64,000 nt of DNA from Anisus vortex (GCA_949126835.1 OX421500.1:28871991-28935990), one strand, 5' to 3'. Shown: positions 37,395-50,835, numbered from the stretch's first letter. Program-made: numbers and translations. Notes: generated by a model from the letters alone, not told the origin.

Positions 37395-39532
37395 TTTTTC
37401 TTTAAATCTTTGGTGTTCCATTTTTGTTTGTTTTAAACATAAAAAAAGCGTTTGAGTAAATATTGAAAAAAATCTATCTATATATATTATGTTTCTTAAA
37501 AGTATGTAGACCTGTAAAACATGACATCTTTATTGCTGAAAAAAACTGTTTGTTAACAAAGTTATTATGTACTCTAATATATCATTCAAGGGACGTACAT
37601 TGTGTAGTCATATAGTCATGTAAAGTACTAAGTAATTCTAGCTATGTTATTTTTTTTATTAAATAAAACAGGAGACTGTAAGCTAGTCATTAACATTGAC
37701 AGCCAACATATGAGAGAATAATGAATTAAATTGAGCTGAGTTGTTTCAATAAATTTCATGTTATGTACTAGATCTATAGAGACTGCAAGTACAATAAAGG
37801 ATACACCATAGGCAACACGACAACCTACTATATATATTAGAGAAGAGAAAGCTTAAAGGTTATTCAACATCACAAGAACGCAGGGGTTTCGGAAATGTTT
37901 CAACAGGGCACCACAAAAGGGGCAAATAGTATGTTGGAGAAAATAATGCATTGCCTTTCTTATAAAGCTAAATACATAAAATATTGTCAATTCCTTTTTG
38001 CTATTAAAATGTAATTATAAAATCTAACTATATATTAAAATTTACCAATTTAAGATGTAATTAAAAATGCATTTGCTTTAAAAGGGACGCAATCATATAA
38101 ATATATAATGTAGTTTTATTAATTCCCTTTACAATATTTAATTACAATAATTTGTATGTACATTTGGAGTCTTTATGTGTTCCGTAAACTTAGAAAGGTA
38201 CTAGACACTTATCATTAATTTAAATTAGTATATAATTTTATAAGAACGTTGGACACTTGGCGTCGTATTCGACTTTACCGAATTACATCAAGGATAATAA
38301 TATTAAATCAATCTTAATGAGCATAAATGATAAATGAACAAGCAAAGTATTATTTAACAAAAGAATCATGACAGATATAATGGTGGATCATTTAGGATAA
38401 ATCGGCATAGAAGGGACAACAAGCCCCAGCCAAGGATTTAAAATTACTTTATTGGTGGCTTTGTGGGCAGCGAAATGGTGCGTAGTTATCCCCCTTTCCT
38501 AATTGGACGATTCAGTGGATGATTAAATGATAAATATACACGCCGATAATGTGAAGGTCTATGCAAATTGCTGTAATCGATTCGTATTTGAAATTAACGT
38601 GAACGGTCAGAAACTTATAGATGTCTCCGCAAGTGTCTTTAGGCCATAATAGCTTGCCTGAATAGTGCAGAAAAACGCAGCGCTGGCTAAACGAATAAGG
38701 AACTTAACACAATAACAAATCACGCCATTTGACGAAATGTATGTATTTGTTTTTATTTCTGAATCAATTTATAAATTATAGTAAATGTCCATAAATATAT
38801 TAGAATTATTGAAAATATGATCCTTTTCTACGATACAGAGCACTTATTAACACGCAACATAACACGAATACAGAAGTCTAAGAAACAATTAAAAGTGCAA
38901 ATAGCCAATATTTAGATCTGCTTACCACAATTCTAAGAAATATATAGCAAGGCAATAAGTGCAATAACCATTAAAGTGACCATCGTTGAAGTTATTTCGA
39001 AGAAGTGGCAAAACGCAAAAAAAATACGAGAACATAAATGAGTGGATCAGACTTCCCGTTTATTGTCTCTCATATTATAAATAATTGTATTTTATAGGAA
39101 GAAACATTAAATCGAATTACTTTAGTATTCTATTATATATATATTTAAACTTTTATTTTTACATTGTAGCATGGGATACGAGTTAAAAGGACGTTTTAAC
39201 TCTAAGATTGATCCATTTAAAATGTACAAAGCTTCATTGAAATGAAGTAAATCTATAGTATTCTATGTTATATATAATTTACCGAGTACAGATTAAGTTT
39301 AAATCTACATAATTCATTAACGATACTAAAGATAGCATATACACCACAATTACATTGTAATAATTCTTTCTAAGGTGACAATGTGGAAATGTTTTATAGT
39401 TTCATAGAAAATGAAATTTTCTTGAGTTTAACACAATGCATAACTATTTTTAATTTAAAATACTATTAATTTATAGCTTACTTAAAATTAAAAACATTTT
39501 CTCTGAATTACATTTACTAATACATACAGAAA

Positions 39533-39755
39533 ACTTACTTTTATGGTATCTGACCTTTTACACAAGGAAAAAAGAAATAGTGTACATTTAAATATACAGT
39601 ACGAGTTTGACACGATTGTAGGCAACTGTAATGCTTTAGTGCTTAAAAAACTCATTTCTTTAATATCCAAAAGTAGTATTTATGTTCCGCGTCAGCAGCG
39701 CTCAAATGTCGTCATGACTTAACGTAAACCGGACTCCGGTTAAGCATGGATTCCT
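39533..39755 (-). promoter_or_regulatory. Decayed P1 promoter-like block of copy 3
   Basis: The conserved flank GGTTAAGC and CTTTACATTTA are present, but the kB palindrome reads ATGGATTCC. CATAAATAC is the only TATA-like sequence (about 39676-39686). A GTAAGT donor is kept at 39533-39538. Confidence 0.3.
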
Positions 39756-40194
39756 TTCTTTACATTTATTTTTAGTTTAGAAAAAAAGGCTGAAGACTTT
39801 TAAATACAACAATATTTATTTAAAAAAAAAAAGAAAAATATGGATACCATTTTTTCAATTCTTTTATTATAGACTTATAAAGCTGAAATTATAAAACATT
39901 TAAACCAACAAAAAACAATTTTAAGAAATCCATAAAGTGAATTAGATTCTATAGTTATATTTTTTTAACGATGTTATGCATTATCTCCCTTCAAGTTAAT
40001 CGCGACTGCAGTCTAAGAGAGGATTTTTTTGTTAAGTACCGTTGCATAATTTAGCTGCTGTACTTCTCATAATTTTCTGCTAGATATTTAATGTCACTTT
40101 TTAACATTTCAAAGATAACAATGTAGTGTTATACAGTTAAAACGTAGGTGATATCTACAATTAAAAATCTTACTATGCCTTTATTTTTTATGTC

Positions 40195-40200
<6 letters not shown>

Positions 40201-40269
<69 letters not shown>
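40201..40269. repeat. (AT)n microsatellite
   Basis: A continuous AT dinucleotide run of about 69 bases. Confidence 0.97.
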
Positions 40270-40277
<8 letters not shown>

Positions 40278-40688
40278 ATGTCTAAAATGTAGTGAAATAA
40301 TAAATAAAAACAGACGATAATTGGCAATATTTAAATAAGATATATATGTTAATTCAGTATTAACCATTTATGTATGCATCTTTTTTTATAAATTGTAACA
40401 GTTATAATGAAACCCATTTTTTTTTTATTTCAGTAAGAGTGATTGCGTATATATGTGCTGTAGAATAATATATTAGAATTATCACCATAAAATATAGAAC
40501 GGACAAATACACTCTTGTCTTTGGGCATACTGTATACATAAATATACAACAACATTAAAAGCAACCTTTATATCTGTACATTTAGTAAACATTTTGGATG
40601 TGGCAACTTTATTTGTTAAAATTTAAATGTGTGTTGTTAAAATGGTTTTTATTTTTTCATTGTTTATTTAGTCTTATCTTTTTCGGAC

Positions 40689-40856
40689 AGGAATACACTA
40701 CCAGAAATTATGATCTGTTACATATAGGAATACACTACCAGAAATTATGATCTGTTTCATATAGGAATACACTACTAGAAATTATAATCTGTTACATATA
40801 GGAATACACTACTAGAAAGTATGATCTGTTACATATAGGATTACAAAACTAGAAAG
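40689..40856. repeat. 37-bp tandem repeat, about 4.5 units
   Basis: The unit begins AGGAATACACTACCAGAAAT and ends GTTACATAT. Units differ by a few substitutions, and the last is partial. Confidence 0.9.
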
Positions 40857-42889
40857 TTCTTTCCAAAATGTATTAGAAAGTAGTCATAGTGTTTTATTTT
40901 ATAATACAATTCAACAAATAACAAGACTAGACTAGAAATACTTTCTTAGCTTTTGTTTTTACATTGATGCGAGTTTATAAAGATTATAAAGCAATTGCTT
41001 CTGCTTGACGATTAAGAACATACATCTCAGAACGATGTGCAATAACAATAAATAGAACAAAAAATTATTGCGTGTGTATTTCCTTTTCATTTTAATATTT
41101 TGAAAACGTTCTCAAATTTAGATTTTTACTCTAAAGTTACATTGACTTTTATTTAATAAATTAAAAAATAAAGACATGGTGATGGTTGTTTGTCTTGGAT
41201 TACATTTTCTGTCGATACAAATTGAACTAGCTTTTGTAAACTAATTATTTTATTTTTCACTTATATTTAAATTTTGAGCTTATTCTAAACTTTATCCCTC
41301 TTTCTTTCCTCCCCCACCTTCTAGTTTCATTGTATGATTACATTTGCTATAAATAGAGATTACGTTTGTGAGATCTTGTTAAAGTTGGGCAAAGAACAGA
41401 ACTGATCGACGTGTTACTCCGCTTTTACCACTTTGCGAGCTGTCGTGTTTGGAATCATTTTCAAATAATCTCAAATGTAAAGCCTAAATATATTAAAGAA
41501 TAAATATAGTCTTCTATAGGTAATATGCAACATGTTAAATTTTAATGTTCGGTAAAACATTGGCCGGCGTTATGTGTGTAGTAGCAAATTAAAATATTAA
41601 TACCGTAAAGAAAGTCAACATGCTATATCATTCATTATTAAAGACTTTACACCAAGAATATATTCACATAATTTAACAATATTCTTAGCAATGATTTAAA
41701 ACTAGCATACCAGGCTAAGACTAAAAGTTTAAATTGAATAATATTAGTTGAGTTGTGTAGTGATATAGAAATTGAAGACATAAAGTTTCTGTTTAATTTC
41801 TCCTGGATTAAAAAATACACAACAACTAATTGGTCACAGCAATGTGATTTAGTCAGTTAGGATAGCTAATTGACATCTTAGCCGTTTTTAAACAGTTCGA
41901 TATTTTGTAAATGATGGCTTCTTGCTTGGTAGACAAGATGGACAGACAGAGAGGAAAGCTAGAGCATGAACGATCCAGGTAACAGAAGGTTGTTAGCAAT
42001 TAATTTTCACCGATGCAGTAAAGAGCTTGACCTTACATTAGACGATTAGTAAACAATTGACTGACATATTTGACCGATTTAAGCTTTACTTTCAGACAAC
42101 AGAAGATGGCTTTCTGAGAGGCGCTAAAAACAAATTGCGATTCTTTTCTAACCCTAATGGCTCAATGACTTTAAAAATAGATAGTTGGAACTAACTGTTG
42201 ACAGATGATGAAGATTGTTTTTGATACTGCTTTGCAATACTTGAATAAATAAATACATACTTGTTTCAATGTATTAAACATTTTTGTAACTAATGATTAA
42301 ATCAATATTTTAATTGTTATGGAAGATTTGTTTGTGGAGGGATTGGTAAGAGGTGTGGTGGCTAAATTAAGAATTAACATGTGGCCACTCTATCAAATTT
42401 TATTATTTGTCCATTAAGGTGCTTTTCTTAAAGTATAGCAATACAATATAAATAGATGCCAATAATATAATAAATATGAGATCAGCAAATATGACTTGGT
42501 TATATTTTTGCAGAATATATAACATGTTGTTAATATTTGAATGTGTTTGTATTAAGTGTTTAAATGGTTAGTCTATATATATATATTATATCGGTCTATG
42601 TCTGTCTCTCTCACACTTTCTCTCTCTATCTCGATTGTATAATTTATAAAAAAATAACTCCCACTGTAAAGTATATCGTAATAGTGCTGAACTGTTAATA
42701 AAAAGTGAAACATCATTAAACGTATATTTTTTTTTTAATGTAACTTACTAAAAAAAAAAATAAAAAAAAAATAAAAAAATTATAATTTCTTAAATTATGT
42801 TTGATGAAGCGAAACAAGTCACACAAAGCTAGCTATAAATTAACATATGGTGGGCATACATTTAAAGAGGTAACATTTTTTACAATGAC

Positions 42890-43060
42890 AGAAAAACATG
42901 CCAAAAGAAAGTTCTTTACTTCCTCCAGTTGCTGTTGGTTTATTATGATGTTTGCACTTCTGTCATCTGTGGTGTTGATCATTATTTTGATTTCTTTTGA
43001 GCTAATTTCAATTCCGTATGCCCTTGTTCTATCTGCAAGCTTGTCTATAAGCACACGGCG
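42890..43060 (-). pseudogene. LINE reverse transcriptase fragment
   Basis: The minus strand encodes LIDKLADRTRAYGIEISSKE followed by IKIMINTTDDRSANI and QQQLEEVKNF. This is the stretch just after the FADD motif in many animal non-LTR retrotransposons, where a similar RAYG-E-S-KTKIM pattern is usual. Only about 50 residues remain. The 94-aa hydrophobic frame on the plus strand (42801-43085) is its antisense shadow. Confidence 0.75.
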
Positions 43061-43280
43061 GTGGGCTAACCTAACGCATAGATGACAACTGTAGTTTCTA
43101 CTACAGCCATACAGTATAATATATATAAATGTGTGTGTGTGTGTTCATCGCCCGTTTAAGTAATAAGGAGGCCTTCACCTTCAACTTCACTGGAAGCTTC
43201 ATTCATTGCTGTTTATAACGAATCATATATCTAAATTTCAAGTTTGTATTTAAAGCAAGTATTGTATTTTTACAATGCAA

Positions 43281-43390
43281 CCGGCCCTCGCTTTCTTTCC
43301 AGTCAGCTCGTTTCAATGCTTGCACTGCGCAGCGACGCGGCGAACATGAAATCTGGGGACCACACTACACAGTCAATGACATGTTTGTTA
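43281..43390. repeat. Conserved GC-richer block, diverged copy c
   Basis: It shares the order of motifs CCCTCGCTTTC, GCACTG, GACGCGGCGA, ATCTGGGGAC, CACTACACAG with the blocks at 34107 and 44124, but with many differences. Confidence 0.5.
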
Positions 43391-43859
43391 GCCAGCAAGG
43401 AAATAACGTCTAGAGGTAGGTGAAGAATGGGAGGTATTAACATTACATTAAATTATCGAATAATACTTGTAATTGATTCTTTTGTTCAAATATATATTAT
43501 GATAACATTTAAAGATTAGTATTGTCTAATTTCATGTCCATTTCCTTGTTTCACAAAATAATTCTGTACAAGCCCAACTAGCCACACTACAGACTTGACC
43601 GGTACTAAAATGTAATGATTTACTAACTCAGGTTCACATCGGGTTAAATGACACACAAGTATGTTCATCCTGTTCCTATTCTTCCCGTACCCCTCATAAT
43701 CCCACATCATCCAATCTATTTAATTTGGAGCTACACACATGTGGAATCAGCTAGTGAATCTCTCCATTAGATTAAATGATGTGTGTCCATCGTTTTTGAT
43801 GATGACCATCCTCTATCAGAGTCATGATTTTCTATGAATTCGGAGATGGCTAATAAGGC

Positions 43860-44016
43860 CAATTCTTGCCCGATAGATAGAACATTATTACATCCACTAG
43901 GCCCAAAACTCCTGCAGGGCGACAGGGATCCGTCGGTGGCAGGGATAAAACCCGCGACGTGTCAGTTGGTTCTAGGCTGACAGTCCGGTGAACTAACCGC
44001 TGGACCAGCCGGCTTC
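43860..44016 (-). mobile_element. tRNA-derived SINE, minus strand, second family
   Basis: On the minus strand GCCGGCTGGTCCAGCGGTTA (A-box region, about 43992-44012) is followed about 50 bases later by GGGTTTTATCCC (B box, 43942-43953) and a GC-rich body. This differs from the GGTTCGAATCC family elsewhere in the window. Confidence 0.75.
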
Positions 44017-44123
44017 ACACCATCATTGTACCTACTACGTCTAGCCTCTATAGATTATATAACATTTGTATATTTATGGTGCAGTTATCTTTTTAGTGTT
44101 ATTATTGTTTTTTTCTAAAAACC

Positions 44124-44243
44124 ACCCTCGCCCTCGCTTTCATTCTCAGCGCGTGTCTCTATTCCTGCACTGTGACGAGACGTGACGAGCGATGAGATCC
44201 TGGTGACCCCGTTACACAGCCAATACATTGTTCATACCTGGTT
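44124..44243. repeat. Conserved GC-richer block, copy b
   Basis: Near-identical partner of 34107-34225, at the equivalent place in the next tandem unit. Confidence 0.75.
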
Positions 44244-44964
44244 CTAGTATTTGTTTTCATAGAAATATTATTATTGACTTTAAACGTAATTTACGACAGT
44301 TAATCTATTTGCCCCGGGTAACACCTGGGATTTTAACTTGTATCTTTATTAAACAAATTTGAAATAGATAACATGTTAAACACTTTTATATATTAAAAAA
44401 AAAAAGTTTTTAATTGTATAACGACACTTGTAGTAAGTTCTTTTAATAAACTTTAACATTGAAATAATATTTTATTTTAGAGACCTTAAGTCCATTCATT
44501 CATAAGCATGTAATGTTATAATAACATAGAATGGGTTATTCAAACAAACCAAGAAAACCAACACATTATAATACATTTCACTAAACCAAAAAACTCAAAT
44601 CGTTAACATTTCTAAGACAAAAATTATTATGTATAAAAAGAGTAACTTAATATCTACGATACAATTTCTCAAATTTAGGTTTGGTAATTTACAAAACATA
44701 AACAATGTAACTGTATAATGAGTTAATGAAACTAACAATGTGTAAGAAGCCTTGGTCTATTTTGTGATGATCCATTTAATTACTGACATAATAAAATAAT
44801 TACTTAAATTGTAGTGTCTTTTATCTTTATTACAACAAAATTGCCATAGCTCAAAGTAATTTTTTTAGCTTGACTTTATGAGTTGAATTTTTAAAAAATA
44901 TAAGAATCGTTGATATACTGGATTAATTTACATTATGATACTTTTATTGTTAGCTAAACATTAC

Positions 44965-45042
44965 CTAGCAGTCTGTTGATCCTAATAAGTAATCTTTCAA
45001 GTCTGATGTTTAGATCGTTTCTAGCATCAATCTCTATTTCTT
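44965..45042 (-). pseudogene. Orphan small exon of the RING gene family (unit 3b)
   Basis: A 78-bp exon homologous to those at 23884 and 37322, with donor CTAG|GTAATG and an open frame (EIEIDARNDLNIRLERLLIR). The start ATG of copies 2 and 3 reads ATA here, and no RING exon follows before the next unit begins. It could serve as an upstream exon spliced to copy 3's RING exon, but by itself it is an incomplete gene. Confidence 0.6.
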
Positions 45043-46454
45043 CTTTAAATCTTTGGTTTTACACAAAAATAAAAAAAAAATAAAAAATTAAAACGATTCA
45101 GTAAATATTGTAAGTCATGTATATATTTTTTTCTTAAAAGTATGTACACCTGTAATACATGACAGCTTCATTGTCTGGCAATACCTGTTTGTTAATAGAG
45201 TTAGTTGTTATGTATTATAACATATCATTCAAAGGATGTATATAGTCATATAAAAGCTCTAAGTATTTAATTATTTATATTAAACGAAACAGGAGACTGT
45301 AGGCGAGTCATGACCATGACATGACCTAATTGGCAAATTTATTAGCAGATTATAGTGAGAATGGAAACTTTAAAAAAGGCGCAAGTCAAAGCAAACAGAA
45401 ATAAATAATTTCTAACTGAAATGCAAGAGATATGCCGTTGGGACAAATTATATAATATAAACTTGCAGAAACAGCAGAGACCATTTTGGAGAATGACAAA
45501 CTAAACAATAAAAAAAAAGTCGTTTGATGAACTTTCTTTAAATTTTTTTTTTTCTGTATCAATTTATTGTCTGGACTTACAATGAAAATTCTCAGAGATG
45601 GAACATGAGTTCCAGATGATATATGTGTGTAACATACTGGATAACTATTAACACATAACACGAAACATAACAAGAAACATAACACAAATGAAGATGTCTG
45701 AGAAATAATCGGAAAAGTCTTTAGCCCATAATATTCCCTGTTTTACTACAATTAATTGGATTTACTAAGACATCACCTACATGTCTAAGAGACAATAAGT
45801 CTTACTACAACCATCGTTGCAGGCGCAGTTCAATATGTATGAAGAAGTGAAAAAAGAACACAAATAAATAGAGAATATATGGGTGGATTGGCCTTTCCTT
45901 TATTGTCTTAACAAATGATTGGAGCTATCAGACTGTTAAAAATTGTCATAATGGTCAATTCATGGGTTTAAGCATTCGTTAAAGGAAAATTATATGATGT
46001 ATCTTAAACCATGTATAAACAGATTTATATATTAATTAGTAGTTATTTACATCGCAACAATAGTACCAGTTTAAAAAAAAGACGTTCTCATCCTGATTGT
46101 GAAAAAATGGCAAAATGTTAATGTACATACCTTCATCCCAATGTAAGTAATATATTGTATGTTATGTGATATACTATTTATCTACAACATATTAAGACAG
46201 AATCTACTCGAGTCAACACGATAGCAAACATTACAAATTCTAATATACTACATGTTAATGCTGCTATTTAATATTAGAATGTAAACTATTTTATGTTTTA
46301 AACAAAATATAATGTTCTAACTCTAATTACACTGCATACTTTTTGAAATTTTTATATATAACTAGCAATTCATTTATTTACTTATAATAAAAACATAGTT
46401 ACTAAAGAAATATATAATTGTTTGAATAAATTTAATGTACTAACTGATACATAA

Positions 46455-46651
46455 ACTTACATAAATCTGACTTTTTAACTGCGGTAACAAGAAAAAGGAA
46501 CTGTAAAATTGGAATTAGTACTGTTCTTGGTTCAATAACGAAGGCTTATATACCCCACGTTGAATACGAGGCGACATAGTCACATGTTAACTGTTAGTAT
46601 CGGACACATGTTAAGTGATAGTCTTGGACATACCGTTTAGCGGGAATTCCC
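46455..46651 (-). promoter_or_regulatory. Candidate promoter P1 of unit 3b: best TATA box and kB palindrome
   Basis: GGGAATTCCC at 46642-46651, then on the minus strand GGGGTATATAAGCC (TATATAAG at 46545-46552) 90 bases downstream, then a leader without ATG ending in AT|GTAAGT (donor 46455-46460). Two imperfect copies of CACATGTTAA lie between the kB site and the TATA box. This is the strongest core promoter in the array, although its own unit lacks a RING exon. Confidence 0.55.
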
Positions 46652-46699
46652 AAATTTACATTTCATGTTAGTTAAGAAAAAAACGACTGTTAACATTAT

Positions 46700-48300
46700 A
46701 ATAACATCATTGTCGTAAGTGGTTTGAGTTTTTGCCTTACAGGCACGTCAGGGTGCAGTAATTTGTACTCACACCCCCGGCTGGTCTAGTCAAGGAGTAT
46801 GGCGCTATTGCAGTAATTGGTAGATATCGCAAAATTTATATTTCCATCAACTATTATTGAGATAAGTAGGGCGGATTGACCAGCTTGCTACTTTCTTTAA
46901 TATATCATCAGCCACACAGAACACATTCATAGACTAATAGAACTATAAAACAGTTAATAACTTGTGGTGAATTTCATATATCTCCAGTTTATTTATTGAA
47001 AACAAAACTACTAATGTCAAAAATCGGATGTTTTGATGTAACAATTGCAAACTAAATCACTACGTTGTGCAGGTGAAAATAGTGGAAATACTTAGTGAAA
47101 TTAAACTAGACTGGCTATACTAGCAGGGTACCACCTCCCCGCACCAATACCGAGAGATGTTTCCTATAAGGAGTCTCTCAGATACACTGAAGAACTTTCA
47201 GTGTAAATTTCCTATTTTCTAGCTCAAGTAAATTATGTTTGGACATGCCAAACACGTGACTAAACTGGACCTTTTGATTGGCCAACATTGAACAGTTCCC
47301 TTAAAGACACAAGGGGGGGGGGGGTGAGAATACCAATGGCCAGACTGAGTTTCCAAACTATAATTATGGAGGGGAACCTCCCTGGGTGTTATACACTACG
47401 GGGTATCTGACCTCTATAGATAGCTTGGGTCCCTTTACCAGGCGCAATCATGTCATAAACATTGGCAGGAAGAAGGTGGATGGTAGGATGCGATAGCAGT
47501 AAGGGGTCATTTTATGGTCTATGTGTGGGTGGTCTTGTCCACAACGTGAACAAAGACAGGGCTATTGTATTGGTTTCTTAACTGACTATCTGAAAGGACA
47601 ATGTCACTTCTAAACACAATAAAACATCCAAAGGCTGGAGGGGAAGGAAAGGGAGGGGCTTTGAGGTTGGGCCTCCAATCTCAGTTATCTTACACCACCT
47701 AGAGGGTCAATGAGACAGTATAATCTCGACCTATAACTTCGGGTAGTTTAAAATATTCAACCATCGAATTCCTTAGTTTAAAATAAATGTGACAAGCGTC
47801 ACACTGACATTATAGAGAAATCAGTTCTCTATGCATCGTTGTTAATACGCTCAATGAACTTTGTGCTTTCTCAGGAATATCTATAACTTTGAATGTGAAT
47901 GGGCTTCTGGCAAGTACATAGATATGTAGTGTCAGGTAGATTTGGAAAGTATCATGAAATTTCGGCCGCAAGCATGTGAAAGGGTTATTTCACAGAATTT
48001 ATCATCGTAATCATTTTGTCATGTTCTTCAAAGAAAGCAGATAAAGTAGACCAGAAGCCGCATGAGAAAAAAAAGTGCCGGTTCGATCCCACTTTTCAAC
48101 ACTAGTCAAATCTAGATAATTTATTTGCATTACACACGTTTATAGAAATGATTAATCTTTTAAAAGGTCTGTGGAACATTTTATGAAACTGCCATAATAA
48201 TTACCACTAGAATGTAATCATATCATTCACATCTTTACAAGCCTATTCACAAACTTTAATCTAAGACAGTTTTTAATTTAAATTAATGTAACTTTTCCTA
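46700..48300. other. Unique region between the tandem units and the right duplication, part 1
   Basis: It is higher in GC than the surroundings and unrelated to the array. No coding frame is credible. It contains a short hairpin (ACACTGAA / TTCAGTGT, about 47192-47213), a run of ten or more G near 47312, and a perfect B-box-like GGTTCGATCCC at 48080-48090 that suggests a SINE fragment. Confidence 0.5.
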
Positions 48301-48372
48301 AACTTCAGCATTGATCTTACAAATAATATTACAAAGATAAACTCTTATGGGCTCGACGCAGCGCAATAACTT

Positions 48373-48391
48373 TACACACACACACACATAC

Positions 48392-48426
<35 letters not shown>

Positions 48427-48436
48427 CAAACACACG
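48373..48436. repeat. (CA)n microsatellite
   Basis: A CA dinucleotide run with a few AA interruptions. The 61- and 64-aa frames across it on both strands are repeat translations. Confidence 0.95.
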
Positions 48437-48439
48437 CCC

Positions 48440-49280
48440 TCTTCGTGGGGCCTGAAGCAGACAGCATATACATTTCATTTTCATCAAATTTTTTATGCAA
48501 AAGCTAAATTTCATTTTGAAGGATCGGATCTTTTTAGATAAATTATTAAGGCATGTTATATTTTCCTATTTGCAGTGATAAAATTATTTCATTCAAGACA
48601 ACAAAATGTCAACCAAGTAAGTTATTTTCTGCAGTTCACTTTAATCGCCGAAAAGTGCTTCAAAGAGCAGTCCTGCTTTCTGATATAAAATATATATAAA
48701 AAAAAACTAGTTCCCAATGAAGTTAAAAAAACAGTTTTAATTTCTCTTGACAATCATCTCACAAGTGTGAAATAGCTAGCATTGTTCGGAGCATCATACT
48801 CGTTGCACAATTGCGAAAACAGTCGACTGTTTAAAGATCTTGTTTTACAAAAGGGCACAACTTATGACGCTTTATAGTATTACTTCTTTTAACTGGTGTG
48901 GCAATGTCTTCATTGCTAATATTTGTCCATATATCATAAAGTGAGCTCCGATTACTTTTGGTCACTAATTATTTTGAAATCCAGACCGAACAGAATCTAC
49001 ACTAAATTCCAAAATATTCATGAAGTGTCGGTCGTTTTATCGCCAATACTAGGCCTACTGCTTTTAACACAATGGCTGCTTTTAACAGAGAAGAGGCTTT
49101 TTAACCAACTCTCTACACACTTTTTACTGGTCCGCATACGTACATTATGGTGCCGACCTTGTCACATACACCTGTTTTGATATCATTATGCCAAGTAACC
49201 TACACGTATGCGGATGTATCTGCATATAGGTGGACTCGCTTGGGGACTGAAAGATGAACAGTGTTTCGGCTCCTAAACAT
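48440..49280. other. Non-coding stretch
   Basis: No gene, SINE or recognisable element was found. The frame at 48923-49180 has no features I recognise. Confidence 0.45.
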
Positions 49281-49282
49281 AC

Positions 49283-49365
49283 GTTTTTTGAAGGTCTTTG
49301 GCGACCCTCGCGAAGTGGTCATTCGACCCCAAAGGAGGTCGCGCCCTCCAGTTTAAGAACCGCTG
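49283..49365 (-). mobile_element. hAT-type transposon terminal fragment
   Basis: Read on the minus strand from 49365 it begins CAGCGGTTCTTAAACTGGAG and continues with GCGCGACCTCC and GGGTCG, a pattern characteristic of hAT (Charlie/Tip100-like) terminal sequences. The opposite end was not found in the window. Confidence 0.6.
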
Positions 49366-49374
49366 TTCTAGTGT

Positions 49375-50835
49375 GTCTATCATTTTAATTAAGACTGTCC
49401 CACATATTAATATAGCACTAGCAGATATCTACATTCTTTAAACTTAATTACATTCGCTTTTTTTTTAAAATATGTTTATTTTAATTTTAAATTATAGTTG
49501 GTGTTTTCTGATTTGAATGTTACTATTATTATTTATTAGTGAATGTAGGCGACAATTGAAGTGTTTGCTTTTCTAACTTTGAATGAACTCATTTAATTAG
49601 TATATTTCATAACTATTTGTGAATTATAAAATAATTTATTCTAAATGTTATGATAAATATCATATTTTGTCTATCGTTTTGAACCTACTATATCTACATT
49701 AGAGATATACATGAACTATTTTGCACGGCTTAGAATCTGCTCAAACACTTAAACTCAATGCAATAAATGTATCACCACAAAACTAGACTCTTACCTGACA
49801 GATAATGGTTCATAGCTGTTCAACGTTAAATGTGTATATTTAAAATAGTTTATGACTGTTGTCTTGTATAAAAGTTGTATTTACTTAATAATATAGTAAT
49901 GATACTTTTTTGTGTGACAGCAGTTGTTGTTTGTTAATTGTAACAATATTTTAGCTAATTAGAATGTGTTTTTGTATATCTTAATTTTCACTTTAGTTAT
50001 CATATAAGCAAAGTTTTAATAATAAAAATATACATAATATAATGACAATGATTGCTTTATTTATCTTCTGACAAAAATTTATTCAGAATAGTGAAAAAAA
50101 ATGTAAGCAATAATAATGTATATCAATTAACTGCCAAGATATATTATGTCTCATTAGGCATGACCCAAGTTGGCAACTCACATGTATGGTTAAGGCTTGT
50201 CTTAAATAAACAAAAAGTGCCATTATTTTAATATGTTATTCATTTATTATTCATCAGATTAAACGGCAATAATAACTTATTGTGAATCTGTGTGTTTTAA
50301 GCAGACGTAGATTAAATTTTAGTAGCAAGCTCAAATTATGTTATTGTGTCGAAGCACAGAACCAAATAATAACAAAAATACTAGAACTCACTTGCAATTA
50401 TTTTTTTTTAGTGAATATTATATTATCATACAAACAAGTTTTATTGAAATATATCTATTTTTAAATGCAGATTAAAAAAACATTTAGGAATATTATAAAG
50501 TTGTTTAAGTATAATAATGTTTGTTTACGTTCAATGAAAAGTAAAAAAAAAAACATTTAAAATATTTATGATTATCCTTATTTTTGTTTTAGAAGTGCTT
50601 GTTTAAGATAAGTTAGTATATTAGTTAGACTTTTTTTGTAATGAGCTACAACGTCTTGCAAAAGGAAATAGAGGAAGAGTTAAATTTAGTCAGGCATGTC
50701 TCTTTATATTTAGCTTATGAATTGGATACGCTTTTTAATTATTCAAATATTTTCTTGGCGATGTTTAATTTTTTGATGAACATTGAATGTTTTATATTTT
50801 GCACAACATTACTCATTATTATTTTCTCTTATTGT
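49375..50835. other. AT-rich non-coding stretch
   Basis: No gene is supported. A 102-aa frame at 50641-50949 is rich in Leu, Phe and Ile and runs through the Helitron-like hairpin below, so it is not accepted as a gene. Confidence 0.5.

Larger units (their letters stand above)
39800..42890. other. Spacer of unit 3b
   Basis: No gene is supported. It holds the (AT)n run at 40201-40269, a 37-bp tandem repeat at 40689-40856, the TTTTACCACTTTGCGAGC block at 41.42 kb, the block at 42.0-42.25 kb shared with units 1 and 2b, and CT-rich sequence at 42600-42630. Confidence 0.6.

Noticed and set aside
42801..43085. A 94-aa plus-strand frame with a strong hydrophobic helix
   Set aside because: The opposite strand encodes a clear reverse transcriptase fragment over the same bases, so this frame is an antisense shadow.
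45386..45685. The complete 99-aa minus-strand frame as a secreted protein
   Set aside because: Only the short segment CYTHISSG to NKLI is shared with other units; the hydrophobic start and the rest of the frame are not kept.
48329..48541. Frames of Val-Cys and Thr-His repeats
   Set aside because: They are the two-strand translations of a CA microsatellite.
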